Below are positions 28,535 to 39,421 of a stretch of 64,000 nucleotides of DNA, in pieces (the stretch's first letter is position 1; each line of letters starts with the position of its first letter). The DNA is taken from contig JASFAU010000019.1 in NCBI GenBank assembly GCA_039704465.1, positions 558,001 through 622,000 on the forward strand, written 5' to 3'. Origin of the DNA: Plasmodiophora brassicae. Its lineage: Eukaryota > Endomyxa > Phytomyxea > Plasmodiophorida > Plasmodiophoridae. Made by a program: the position numbers and the translations under genes. The notes under the pieces are model-generated. The model searched no databases, was not told where the DNA came from, and was given only the letters and a program-made list of their open reading frames with translations.

Positions 28535-31423
28535 TCAGTCTGTATACTCCACAAGCTCGAACTGGTCGCTGTCACCGTCTGCGTACGTCTCCATGTTTCG
28601 GACGCGCCAGGAGGCATACGTCCGCTCATCTCGATCTGAAATGTCCAGCAGCCGGAGCTCGCCGCGCTCTTCCCGATTGAAGCAGTACAGGACACGAATA
28701 TCGCCAACACGAATGCGATACATCTTGGCTCTCGACCTCGTACCTTGCAGCATTGTGACGTCCATGGACAACAATCCCTCCAGAGAACGAAGGCCTGGGT
28801 TCGAACGTGCGAACTCTGACAAGGCGCCATTTTCGTCTCCTCTCTTCCTCACGAATACCCGAAGGTCCAGAAGCGATTTCGCAGACTTGATCAGCGGCGG
28901 CACCTTTGACTCCTCGGTGGCTGATCCAACATGGTCCAACCTCCTGCGACGCGTTGCCTGTTTGACAGCAGAACTGGTGACGTCAACAGGTTGGGAGCAC
29001 CACTGATGTTCCTCGGCACGGCAGGTCTTGACAGGCACAGCTGGGCGGATCTGGAGAGAACTGCTGGCCTGCTCGGGAGATGGCGGCACGGGTGCCATAT
29101 CTGGGAACGTATCCCGTAAAGAGCAAACCGCTTGTTGCAGACTCGACCCTTTAAACGCTGGATGTCGGATAAGGTCTTCCCAGATGCCCGCCATGGCTCG
29201 AGTCGACGCCCAGAGTTCCGGTCGGCGTTGGCGAACGGCAACGAAGCTCCGCAGGACACTAAGCATGTTGAACGTGAACGATGTAAAATCAAGGAACCTG
29301 GCAGACGGCGTGTCAAGCACGCGTTTGAAAACATCGACAAACAATCGCAGTGCGGGTGGAAATGAATCCAGACGCCATGCCACGTTCCAGCTTTCCACGA
29401 CAAGGCGCGCGGTAACATTGCCTTCATCAGCCATCGCGCGCAAGCGATAGTAGTCGTACTCGTAGGAGAACATCGGCGCAAATCCTCGCAGAAGGTTAAG
29501 GTCCGTCGGATCGTTGAGGTCCAGGGTCAGGAATTCCACCATGCGTCGCATAGCAACTTGTGTCGCTGGGATGGCATCTCGTACCGTACCCGCCTTCGAC
29601 ATGGAGCGCCCCGCGAGCTTCAGCGCGACCAGCAGCAGGTACCCGCAACGGTAGTCGTCACCGTGCTCTTTGCAAACCGTGTTCATGGCAGACAAGATCC
29701 CCCGAACCTTGCTGGCGCCACTCAGCGAGAGTTTGCGCTGGAGATGAACGTCGGGAAGTTCGAGCCACCAATTGTCCCCAAGGTGCAGCTCGTCAGCAAT
29801 TTTGATAATCCATTGGATCATGCGCGCCATCCAGTCTGGAGCAATCTCGCAGAGGTCATGAAGGTCAGAGCGCAGTGTCAGGGACAATGTCATCGCGAGA
29901 CCATCGTCGAACCAGTCGAATGGTATCAGCCTGGCGCTTCCGAGTCCAGCAGGATCCAAACGCTGTTCGATGACCTTCAGCGCGTAGAGTGGATGGAGAT
30001 CGATCTGGAATCGCAGGAGTATAAGCGACCTGTGGTCGATGTCACTGCATTCGGGACCGAATGCACGAACGTAGCCTGAAGGGATGGCAGTATCATGGAA
30101 CGGAGACCATGAACCGATGGTATTCGTGTCCGGGTCCGCCTCGAGCAACGCCGTACGCAGTTGTAGAACCTTGTCTCGAATCAACCGACGATCTTCGTCA
30201 GAGAATGTTGTCCTGATACCTTCAGTGACGTCGTGGCAATTCAGCACGTTGGGATCCAGCACAATTGTAGCCGTGACGAAACGAAGTGCCGCAGGGGCGT
30301 CAGTGGCGTGTAATTTGATCGCGAGAAGCGCTGTCTTGATGAATTGGCTGTGGTTTCTTTGCGTCTCTGACGGGTGCCAGAGAAACAATGAGAATGCCTG
30401 ACGGTAGTGAAGTTCGACACGATGTCTTTCGTACTGTTGGAGCGCGAACCGCTGCTCGTCGGGTATTGCCTTTAACATCTTCAAAGCGCGTCCGTACTCG
30501 CGACGAGACGCGGCGATGGCGAAGTCAGTTGGGGCATCCCTGGCACATGTCGCGGAAAACAAGCGGAAAACAGGTTCGACGTCTCGTAGCTGTAATGCGT
30601 GCGATGAATCCTCGTCATGCTGACCGTGGTGCCACTGAAGGATGATGGGTTTGAGCACCTTGCGACATAGAATGAAGGTGATTTTCGGTCCCAACAGTTT
30701 CTGTTTGCCGTTATGAAGGAACCGTAAATGTTTGATGGCGTCCGGCACTTTGCTTCGTATGAAAGCATCGACCATGGCGCAGGCAAGACCCGCATTAGGC
30801 TCATTCGGGAAGGCTGCCAGGAATTCATGAGCCTGACGCGTCGCAAGCTGAACTGTTGGGTCGAGGTCTTCGACACGGGGCACCGTCATCATGGGATTAT
30901 TGTCGTAGAATTGAACAAGCTTGGAGATAATGCTGACGAAGATCTGGTCCGGGCGACGCACAGAGCACCACTTGTCATACGTGTCAACGACGGCGACTTC
31001 AGATGACGTCAGTTTGCGTTGACCGATAGCGTCGAGGAAGAAAGGTTCAAGCAGGTCCCAAGCTTCGCCGCAGAACAACGTCGTCCCTTTCGATTCGGGA
31101 GATCCCAAAATCGCATCGAACTGCTGGCGACAGGCGACATCGACTGGAACGGTCCCACCCGCAACGCAGGTCAAGGGAGGCTTGGCCCATCCCCGCGTGC
31201 GGCCTTCCAGTGTGCACAAATTAACAAGGTACGATATCGTCGCAGCAGTCACCTTCGTGGCTCTGGCGTTCCGTAACGCCGTTTGTGCTGCCTGCAGTTT
31301 GCCCTGGGCCTCGGTGGGATGGACCGCCGTTAGGCCGAACGACGATGCCGAGAACGTCGCCGAGCAAGCGACCTGGGCGAGCACGCATGCGCAAGCAACG
31401 ACTGCGACCAACGACAACCTCAT
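28535..31423 (-). CDS. Large secreted protein with a C-terminal RelE/ParE-like fold (962 aa)
   Basis: This is a single exon of 963 codons; the start at 31423 gives a signal peptide (MRLSLVAVVACACVLAQVAC). The first about 830 residues are mainly helical with no recognised family; they contain scattered Cys and Trp and may form a helical-repeat array. The last about 120 residues read SLLDLRVFVRKRGDENG, then AKMYRIRVGDIRVLYCF and LRLLDISDRDERTY. That is the strand pattern of the RelE/ParE superfamily (YRLRVGDYRVLY, then a final strand with R). Bacterial RelE proteins are ribosome-dependent mRNA nucleases, but whether this copy keeps active-site residues cannot be judged here. Such a domain at the end of a eukaryotic secretory protein is unexpected. 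Confidence 0.75.
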   Translation of the reverse strand: MRLSLVAVVACACVLAQVACSATFSASSFGLTAVHPTEAQGKLQAAQTALRNARATKVTAATISYLVNLCTLEGRTRGWAKPPLTCVAGGTVPVDVACRQQFDAILGSPESKGTTLFCGEAWDLLEPFFLDAIGQRKLTSSEVAVVDTYDKWCSVRRPDQIFVSIISKLVQFYDNNPMMTVPRVEDLDPTVQLATRQAHEFLAAFPNEPNAGLACAMVDAFIRSKVPDAIKHLRFLHNGKQKLLGPKITFILCRKVLKPIILQWHHGQHDEDSSHALQLRDVEPVFRLFSATCARDAPTDFAIAASRREYGRALKMLKAIPDEQRFALQQYERHRVELHYRQAFSLFLWHPSETQRNHSQFIKTALLAIKLHATDAPAALRFVTATIVLDPNVLNCHDVTEGIRTTFSDEDRRLIRDKVLQLRTALLEADPDTNTIGSWSPFHDTAIPSGYVRAFGPECSDIDHRSLILLRFQIDLHPLYALKVIEQRLDPAGLGSARLIPFDWFDDGLAMTLSLTLRSDLHDLCEIAPDWMARMIQWIIKIADELHLGDNWWLELPDVHLQRKLSLSGASKVRGILSAMNTVCKEHGDDYRCGYLLLVALKLAGRSMSKAGTVRDAIPATQVAMRRMVEFLTLDLNDPTDLNLLRGFAPMFSYEYDYYRLRAMADEGNVTARLVVESWNVAWRLDSFPPALRLFVDVFKRVLDTPSARFLDFTSFTFNMLSVLRSFVAVRQRRPELWASTRAMAGIWEDLIRHPAFKGSSLQQAVCSLRDTFPDMAPVPPSPEQASSSLQIRPAVPVKTCRAEEHQWCSQPVDVTSSAVKQATRRRRLDHVGSATEESKVPPLIKSAKSLLDLRVFVRKRGDENGALSEFARSNPGLRSLEGLLSMDVTMLQGTRSRAKMYRIRVGDIRVLYCFNREERGELRLLDISDRDERTYASWRVRNMETYADGDSDQFELVEYTD

Positions 31424-31715
31424 TGCGTATGCGCCGATGGTCGGCCGCCAACACAGACCCAATCTCTATTTCCGTCACCGCGCAACTCGGAGGCATCGGT
31501 CGGCCGGCTGCCGCACAGAACCTTCCGAACGCAGTCAGAGCGAACCTTCAGCGGAGGTGATAAATTTGGATCTCCCGGTTGCACAACACTCCGGACGGGT
31601 CACCGCGCAAGCGCGACGTCCACGCGACACCCAATCGTCAGTTTGTAGACATGCGGGATGGCGAACCTGGGCAAGCACGTTTAGTAACGCAATAAACAAA
31701 ACTATAAGCTAAACT

Positions 31716-32113
31716 ACCAAGCACGCCCTGGACTAACGAGCACGGCCACGGAGCAGGCGACGACGATGGCCACCAACGCGCCGCTTCGTCAACAAACGCG
31801 GATAATACTCGCAATGGCCACCACGCAAGCGTATAGGGGACCCGCAAATAGACAAGGCCCCTTTACAGAGCGACTTGTTGCCAGACTTAGAACATAGGAA
31901 GGACGACTCCGCGGTAGTACACTTACCTGTATTCGTTTAAACGGCGATTGTGCCCGGGTACCTCCTTTGGGAGACGGCTATTATGTCGCTGGCCGAACGT
32001 CGTGGTAGGTCGGCAGCGTTTGCCAATGCCACATCGGGCCACGAAGTCGTGACGTTAACGCCATCGCGAACGCGGCTGAAGACGGCGCCGACAATCCCAG
32101 GCGGGCGATCACG
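31716..32113. repeat. Left direct repeat bracketing the pseudokinase gene
   Basis: This ~400-bp block matches 33681-34100 in the same orientation: TACCAAGCAC at the start, AACAAACGCGGATAATACTC, GGGGACCCGCAAATAGACAA, CGTTTAAACGGCGAT and the gene-start block, ending GGCGGGCGATCACG. Differences are small indels and substitutions. The right copy holds the upstream region and the first codons of the 33970 gene. Confidence 0.85.
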
Positions 32114-32204
32114 CTACAGTCTGGACGAATGTCGCAGCCAGCGCGTCTTGTTGTCGGACGTCGCTGCCGTCGCAATATCTGCACTGTCGTCATGCTGCAC
32201 GTGA
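31983..32204 (+). pseudogene. Truncated duplicate of the 5' exon of the 33970-38423 gene
   Basis: The frame MSLAERRGRSAAFANATSGH through PTIPGGRSR matches the first about 45 codons of the large coiled-coil gene with only two or three changes. After the repeat boundary at about 32113 the sequence becomes unrelated and stops at 32204. It is a partial copy created by the direct repeat, not an independent gene. Confidence 0.75.
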
Positions 32205-32325
32205 TCCAGATCGCGACGAGGCTAGCGTGGGTTTGATCGATCGACGACGAATGCTGAAATCGAATCGGATCTGTACTGTTCAGAGGCGAACAGGGGACGG
32301 CGCATAGCCACTGGACGAGTGGAGA

Positions 32326-33642
32326 TCAGAGTCCCAGCCAGAGGCGGTCATCTGTGGATGGCGGGCGAGGGACATCGCCAATGGGAGCGTGCAGAGATGG
32401 CTTGCGGGCGAAGTACGACGTGTCGAAGGCACTGGTGAGGGACGGCGTCCACGGCCCGTCCATGTGGCCTGTGGCCAGAGCGTCCCAGTCGAACCCTTGG
32501 AACCAGGAATGCGACTTGATCTGCACAAAACCTGAACATGCAGGCGCAGAAACAGTTAGCAACAAGGCGCTGTGGAAACATGGACGCCCCATAAACGTGC
32601 CCATTCGCTCCTGGGGGTTGTGCTTCAGCAGGCCTAGTACGAAGTCCTTCGCTCCAGGCGGCAGTTTCGATGACAGCCAGCTCGGGAGCGCGCTTGCCGG
32701 TCTCCTGAGCAAATTGTACAGAGTGGCATCGTGGCGTCGCTCCTCGTCTGCATAGGGCATGCCGTCGTCGACGCGGAACGGTGTCGTGCGCGCGAACAGG
32801 TCGCAGACGAATATGCCCAGGGACCACAGGTCGCTGGCCTGGTCATACCCATCGAAGCGTCTCAGCCAGCTAAGCGTGCTCCGGGTCTCTGCAAGCTGAC
32901 GACAAAATCGATTGTCAGTGGGAATCACAAAGCGTGGACGTGAAGCGGCGACCTCTGGCGCGACGTATTCCGCGGTGCCCTGGAAGTTGTGGAACTTGTG
33001 CCCGGGTGGACACAAGCGGCAGAGCATGTAGTCGACGAGTCGTAAGTGCCCGTTGGCATCCAGCTCGACGCCTTCCAGCCGCAAGTGGCCGTAAAGCATC
33101 CCCGTCTGGTGCACATTCTCCAGCGCTAACACCGCTGACGCCGCGTAGAACTTCAACGTGTCCTCGGAGGTCTGCGGGTACGGCCGGTGCATCAACTGGC
33201 GCCCAGTCGACGTCAATTCCGACCTGTCGACCGATGGTGTCTGTGTCGCTTACGTATACGAGGTCGAACAGATTGCCACCAGGGAGGTATTCCCTGAGGA
33301 AGTACGCGTAGTCGGCGTCCTGCATCGTGCAGTATGCCCTGACGACGCCGGGCGTGTCCCGCAGGGCATACAGCAGAGCGTCACGTTCCGCGAACGTGAA
33401 CGCCGCATCAGCGGCCTCGTCTACTTTGGCAACCTGCGACATGGTTCTCGGAATCAACACACGGCGTTCGGCGAGGGAGTGACCTTCTTCATCGCGTATG
33501 GGACGTTCGTTGTCTTGTGCCTAACCAGGTAGGTGATGGATCGACCGTCGTACTCGTCGAGGTGCGCGTGTTTCGCGAAGTCTGCCAACCTGCACGGCAT
33601 GGGCGGGGGCACGCTCGGCCACGTCGCCGCAGCAGTCTGCAC
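32326..33642 (-). CDS. AGC-type pseudokinase (367 aa)
   Basis: Five exons (33642-33484, 33433-33254, 33195-32940, 32888-32586, 32531-32326) sum to 368 codons. The last two introns are 51 and 54 nt and keep the frame, so they could also be read through. AGC-like features are VPYAMKKV (ATP-site Lys), LREYLPGGNLFDL, GTAEYVAPEVA, YDQASDLWSLGIFVCDLFA and IKSHSWFQGFDWDAL. Key catalytic positions are altered: the HRD loop reads YGHLRLEGVEL, so the catalytic Asp, the Lys and the Asn are lost; DFG reads DYM; and the glycine loop is degenerate (YDGRSITYLV). A catalytically dead PKA/PKG-like kinase is likely; a regulatory or scaffold role is inference. Confidence 0.85.
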
Positions 33643-33680
33643 CTATCACCCATGTTTAGAGTCGATATAACGGCGCCAAG

Positions 33681-34100
33681 TACCAAGCACGCGCTGGACC
33701 AACGAGCACGGCCACGGAGCCGACGATGGCCACCAACGCACCGCTCTGCAACATCGTCAACAAACGCGGATAATACTCGCAATGGCCATCCGCCCATCCC
33801 GCACGCGTAGGGGACCCGCAAATAGACAAGGCCCCCCTTTACAGCGCGACTTGGCGCTCATCGCAGACTTAGATCAGAGGAAGGACGACTCCGCCCGCGG
33901 TGGTACATTGTACCTGCATTCGTTTAAACGGCGATCGTGCCCGGGTACCTCCTTTGGGAGACGGCTATTATGTCGCTGGCCGAACGTCGTGGTAGGTCGG
34001 CAGCGTTTGTCAATGCCACATCGGGCCACGACGTCGTGACATTAACGCCATCGCGCACGCGGCTGAAGACGGCGCCGACAATCCCAGGCGGGCGATCACG
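33681..34100. repeat. Right direct repeat bracketing the pseudokinase gene
   Basis: This is the partner of 31716-32113. It contains the intergenic region between the divergently transcribed pseudokinase (start 33642) and the coiled-coil gene (start 33970), plus that gene's first codons. It therefore probably includes a bidirectional promoter, which was copied to the other side of the pseudokinase. Confidence 0.85.
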
Positions 34101-37100
34101 CAGGCACGCGGCGACACCGACGACGCAGATCCCGGCAACAAGTACGAACGATGCGGCCGTGCAGGAGCATCCGCTTGCCGAGCAGTACAAGGCGAGCGCC
34201 GCCAAACAGTTCCAGTTGTTCTGTGAACTTCGCGGGGCAATCGACGACGTCATCGCCGACGACGTCGAGTGGCTCGAGGCGCAGTACGGGTTCGGGAAGC
34301 TCCTCGAGGACCTCCACCACGAGCAGCAGAGTATCGTGGCAGCCTGCGAAAAGTTGCAGGCGCGCATTGAGGAGGTCGAACGCGTCAACGACGACGCCAA
34401 GCACGAGCACGAAACACAACGACAAGTCCTACGCGCCATCGGTAAGCAGAACACGACACGTTCAGGAACGCGACCTGACTTCGCACGCAGAGTTTGACAA
34501 TTGGGGAAGCCTGCCGACGCTTCAGCGGGCGGTCGACGAGCTGGAACGTGAGATCTTGCGAATGGCGCCCGGGTGCTCTCTGGACGTACCCGAGGAGCTC
34601 TTGAAGGTCAACATGATCCAGAGGTTCATCGCGTTGCGGTTCATGAGGCAGGACCAGCTGCTGCAGATCCAGCGGCATCGGCTGGCGCAGGCCACCGCCG
34701 ATGAGGCGCTGGCGCGGTGCCTGGACGGGTACAACTCCCTCGACGACCTTCTCGCCGAAATGGAGCGCCTTCGTGCTACCAACGAACGGCTGGCGCTTCG
34801 CGAGAAACGTTTCGAGCATGATCCGCTCTTGAAACGACGTCGACTGCGAGAATGCTCGCCGGACCTGCTGCGAGCGCTGGTGGTCGCCCTGCAGAACGAA
34901 CTGTCAGCGGCCAGGACCATGATCTCACAGTTGTCCGACACGCGACATCCGTTGTCGAGCCTGATTCACGCCGTGCCTCAGCAGGAGGACGAAGCTGGCG
35001 AAGACGATGATATGTCGGACGTCGACGGCCTTGATGTCGACACGTTCTATGCGAAAGTCATGAGCGCAACACCGCCGGAGCCGTCGACGGTTCACGTGAC
35101 GAAGCACAGCGACGCGCTGGACGCCATGGAAGTCGCAGCGACGCACAGCAGCACCATCCGCAGCATTCCAACGCTGAAGAAGGAGTTCACGTCAGCGCTG
35201 AATACCATGAAGACGATCGTGGACGCGGCTTCATCGACGAAGTCGACAGGGCCGCATAAGACGGCGATGGCGGCGTTGAAGGGCGTCCACGATGCGTTGG
35301 ACGGGGTCCAGACGACGATCGACGAACAGGATGCGATCGCCACGTCATTGGCGTCGGAACTACGAGAACAACGATCGATCAATTTCAAGCTGACCACATG
35401 CATGGTTCACTTCCTGAACACAAACCCGGAACTCTTCAACGTCGTGCCCGCCAAGGACGTGGATCCATTCGAGGACGAAGGCCGAATGCAAATGATCACC
35501 GGCGATGACGACCATGGACAATTTAACGTGCAACAACCGTTGGCAGACCATCGCCAGACGTCATCGACAACACCGTTGGAGACATCGCGAAGCGACAGCG
35601 CTCGAAGCGGATCGATCATCAAACGCATGAGCGGCAAAGAGCAGACGCCAGACCAATCCCAGAATTCGCCACGTGAAATCACGTTGTCAACGTCACGGTT
35701 ATCGCCTCGGAGAAGCTCATGCCTGCCGATGAACGAGTTAATGGTGGCTGGCGATCCATCACAGCAAGACGCGCAGCGACAGCACCTATCGCTCTCGCGT
35801 TCACGCATGACATCAAGGTCGACGAGCGCTGAACAACTTCAGGTCCTCTCCGTAGACCCATCGGCCACGATATTGCTCGAGCGATCGCGGCCATTCCTGC
35901 AAGCTCTTGTTGACCGATTCTGCATTGGAAACGGACGTGGCGAACTGACCGATCCTCTGTCGCCAACGATTGCCGTCATCATCGACGTTTGCAAGGCGTA
36001 CAGGATCCTGCCGGAACGGTTGTCAAGAAGGGCGTTGAATGAGGCGTTCTCTGGCGCGTGTCGAGCACAAGCTGCCAACCAAACGTCGTCAATGACCCTG
36101 CTTGACTTCGTCATCTTGCAGATCGCTCGGACCATTTATCCGGAAACCCACGACGACGAGACGGCCGTTGAGGGCATATTGGATCTGCTGCTCACTGCCA
36201 GAGATGAGCAGGACTACGAAAGGGAGCGCAGTGGGAACCGACCTGACCCTGGAGACGAGCTTCGCGACGTAGACGACGAAGCATGGCGATATATGGACCG
36301 TTTTGAGGAGCAGCTCAGGAAGACCTTCATGTTCTACAGCAAGGCCCAACGGCCGCTGGGGCCAGACACACCTCGTGACGCGGACGCACCCTCCAGGAAG
36401 ACGATGAACAGCGCCGAATTCACGTTGATGGCCAAGCAGTTCGGGTTGATCCCCACCTGGATTACCCAGCGCGAACTGGCCACCGTCTTTAACACGTCGG
36501 TCCACGGAGGACGAGCAGATGACGTCACTAGCGAATTGAACTTCCCTGAATTTAAGGAGGCGCTGGCGCGTATTGCCTTCTCGCAAGGTCGACGCATGCA
36601 GCCCCCGGGTTCGGGAAAGCGTCCACTGGACCGCGACCTTGTGTCGCGACTGTTCTCACACATGGAGCTGGACTCGTTGACACCTCCAGAGCTTCACTCT
36701 AAAATGACGGTTGGTATTAGCAGTTCCTGGCACGAAACGGCAATGTCTCACTTGCTTCGATGGACAGGGATTCGGATTGCCAAAGCTGGTGTCAAAGCAG
36801 ACTGAACAGGATGCTGTGACGCGACTCCATCAAAAGGCGCAGTCCCCCCTTCCGTCTACCACGTTTGCAGAAGCAGCCCAAGCTGACGACATCAGCAACG
36901 GTGCGGATATCGATTCAGAGTCCATCGATGGATACCTAGCGGAAGAGTATGCCCTTCTCAACGTATTGGAGCACATCTTCTTGTTCTACGCGAATTCGAT
37001 TGCCGGAAAGGCAACGACGTTCGACGCGTCGCGGCACGCGAACAACCTGTTAACTCTGGTACCTCAGCATCTGATCGCAACGATGAGCCGACACTGATCA

Positions 37101-38423
37101 ACGTTTGTCATGCAGGGCGAACTCAACCTGTTCTGTCGTGACTTTAGAGTGACGCCGAGTTTGATAACGCGAACTGTGGTGTCCAAACTGTTTCGTCGTT
37201 CGCAAGAGTCACACCCAGCAGCGTCTCAGTCATCAAAGACAGACAACGCGGCTGCTCTGTCTTTCCCACAATTCGTGGAGTTCCTCAGCAATTTAAGCGT
37301 TGCGGCCGCATCTCGACTCTGTGCGCACTCAGCAACAACCCAACTGGAGATGTTCAAAGCATTGATGCGACACATTCAGCTCCTTCCGGCGAACATGGAG
37401 AACGTGGTCGTCAGACTGAAAGGTCATCACCAGGACGTCAGCACAGACCATCGAGCACAGGGCGAAAGCAGTACTTTGGCAGAACCGAGCCCTCGTGGAG
37501 GTCGCCCGCGTTCCGTTATTCGCGCAAGCGCGACACCGATTTGGAAGCTACGCGAAACGAAATTCGAGGAAGGCCTTGACTCTGGTTCGACAGCTGTGAT
37601 GGAGTGGTACAGGGGCGTCTTGTGCGACGCCTTCTCTTTCTATTCAAAAGCACGCAACGTCGAGCTGGGGCAACTCACGTTTGAGGACATCAAAGCGACC
37701 AACGATACCATTTCCCATGCCGACCTGCTGAGGTTCTTCCGAGACTTCAGTGTCGTCCCGCAGTTGATTTCTACCCAAGAGGTCGCGTTGTTGTACAAGG
37801 CATCTAAGCGCGACGGCGATGCGTTATCGATCGTGGATTTCCGCGACTGCCTGATGCGAGCAGCCATCCTGGCATTCGGCAGGCCAGATAACATCGACAG
37901 GCATCCGACGCTTGCATCGCAGCTGGTAGGGAAGTGCGAACGATACCCTTTTTCATAGAAATTTCTCAACGGAACTGGTTAGGAAACATTGTTCGCGCAC
38001 CTCGACCTACGTGTTCAGCACCGTCTGCATCGGCATTACAAGCGAACGTTAAGATTCAGATCGCGGGCCGCTGAGTACCCCGAACTGGAAGCGTGCCTGA
38101 GCGACGTCTTCTCCATATACAAGGCGCAAGTCCCTGGGGTCAATCATGAGACGATCTCGCAAACGGGCTTCTTTTTCGTCCTTCACGATTACCGGATTGT
38201 GACGCAGGCCGACCAGGTCGCCAAAGTCCGGGCCGGGGTCGACCAGTTCGGGCGCGACGCCCGGCACATGGCCGACATCGACAGGTCGCGGTTCGCCGAC
38301 GCCGTCCTGTTCGCGTCGCAGTGCTCCGGCGCCGACGTCGCCGACCACGCCGACCGCATCGTCAAACTCGTCCGGGAAGGCGAGCAGCGCTTCGCCGACG
38401 GTGCCAAACGCTCCGTCCAATAA
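33970..38423 (+). CDS. Large coiled-coil protein with five TPPP/EF-hand-like modules (1,410 aa)
   Basis: Five exons (33970-34441, 34491-36709, 36768-37058, 37116-37925, 37983-38423) sum exactly to 1,411 codons; introns are 49-58 nt. The N-terminal half is coiled-coil (QYKASAAKQFQLF, LREKRFEHDPLLKRRRL) with acidic linkers. The C-terminal half has five related modules of about 90 residues: a helix with F-FYSKA or equivalent, then FxxFCRDF-x-VxPxLIS, L-x-x-LF, and a last LSF-x-x-F-x-x-x-L helix. The third and fourth read LNLFCRDFRVTPSLI and LLRFFRDFSVVPQLI. The pattern resembles TPPP (p25-alpha) and calcium-independent EF-hand pairs; the superfamily is inferred. A cytoskeletal or axonemal role is plausible but unproven. 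Confidence 0.8.
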
Positions 38424-38580
38424 ACCGAATGACGCCTGTCGCCCCACCTCACGTTGTTGCAGTCAATCTACCGTGCAGCTTCGACTGCACTCGAGTGTTC
38501 GTGGGACTGGGTGCCGCCGAAAAAATTCGAGCGAGACTTTTGGAGAGCGCGAGTGTTGTTTGTTGAGGGGGACCGCGACG

Positions 38581-39019
38581 ATGGCGACCCGTGCACTGCG
38601 CGCGATGCGGGGCGGCACTCTGCAACGTGTGGTGGCATGTCGGCAGGCGTCGTCGACGGCCAAGGTTGCGCCGCCGCACCCGTACCGGGTGCTGTTCCCG
38701 CCGAAGCCGGAGCCGTCGAGCCGGGTAAGCCGGGCCGCCGCCGCGACGAGCTGGCCGCACGGATGCTGATCGCGAATGACAGCTGCCGGACGATTTCGAC
38801 TTTACCTGGGACGATGGCCAGGCGCCGGAGCCGTCGCTGGATGTCCACCCGCGTTTCAACGGCCCGCACGCCCTGCGGATGCTGGGTGGGATGTTCGCCG
38901 TGCTGTTCGGCTTTTACCAGTTCTGCGCCTGGCTGGACCCGCCGTCCTGGCGCACCGCCGTCCGCAAGGAGTTCCCCAACGACCCCTGCAAGAAGAAGAA
39001 CTGGCCGCCCAAGGATTAA
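38581..39019 (+). CDS. NDUFB8: NDUFB8-like mitochondrial complex I subunit (126 aa)
   Basis: Two exons (38581-38724, 38783-39019) join through a 58-nt intron. The N-terminus (MATRALRAMRGGTLQRVVAC) is a typical mitochondrial presequence. The start of exon 2, LPDDFDFTW, matches the NDUFB8 LPDDF block. A single membrane helix follows (LRMLGGMFAVLFGFYQFCAW), then a short intermembrane-space tail with EFPND and a Lys-rich end. NDUFB8 (ASHI) is an accessory subunit of the distal membrane arm of respiratory complex I. The protein is shorter than the animal form, as is common in protists, so the assignment is probable rather than certain. Confidence 0.65.
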
Positions 39020-39421
39020 ACCGTCGGGCCCGCCACACGCTGCTGTGCCGCGATGCGTCCGTCCAGTTGCACAGCAAATGCATTCCGAACTTTACCCGTC
39101 GCTCCCCGCGTGATCGCTCGTAGGGCGCAAGGCAGCCCCCCTCGCGGGACCTGGGCCCCGCGTTGCCGCTCAGCCCAAAAGCGACGTTGCGATTTCGGGC
39201 GATATTCGAATCACGCGCCGTGCGTATTTTGGCGCACGGGGGGGACGTGGACGTGGCCGCCGTTACGGTTCCCCCGTCGATGGGCGGGCGACATGGGGAC
39301 GTGGGGGGACATTCTCCAAATGTTCATTGTCCGCAGTCGTCAGTGAGCCGGTGCAGACAAGGTGCGCGCCGTGGGCCGACTGGAGCCGCTTGACGACAGG
39401 CGCTCGTCGTGGCGCGTCGGC
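39020..39421. other. Intergenic region, no gene seen
   Basis: The stretch contains a G-rich run (39238-39312, GGGGGGACGTGG and similar) and no frame with domain support. It is presumably the 3' region of the NDUFB8-like gene and the promoter of the following gene. Confidence 0.5.
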
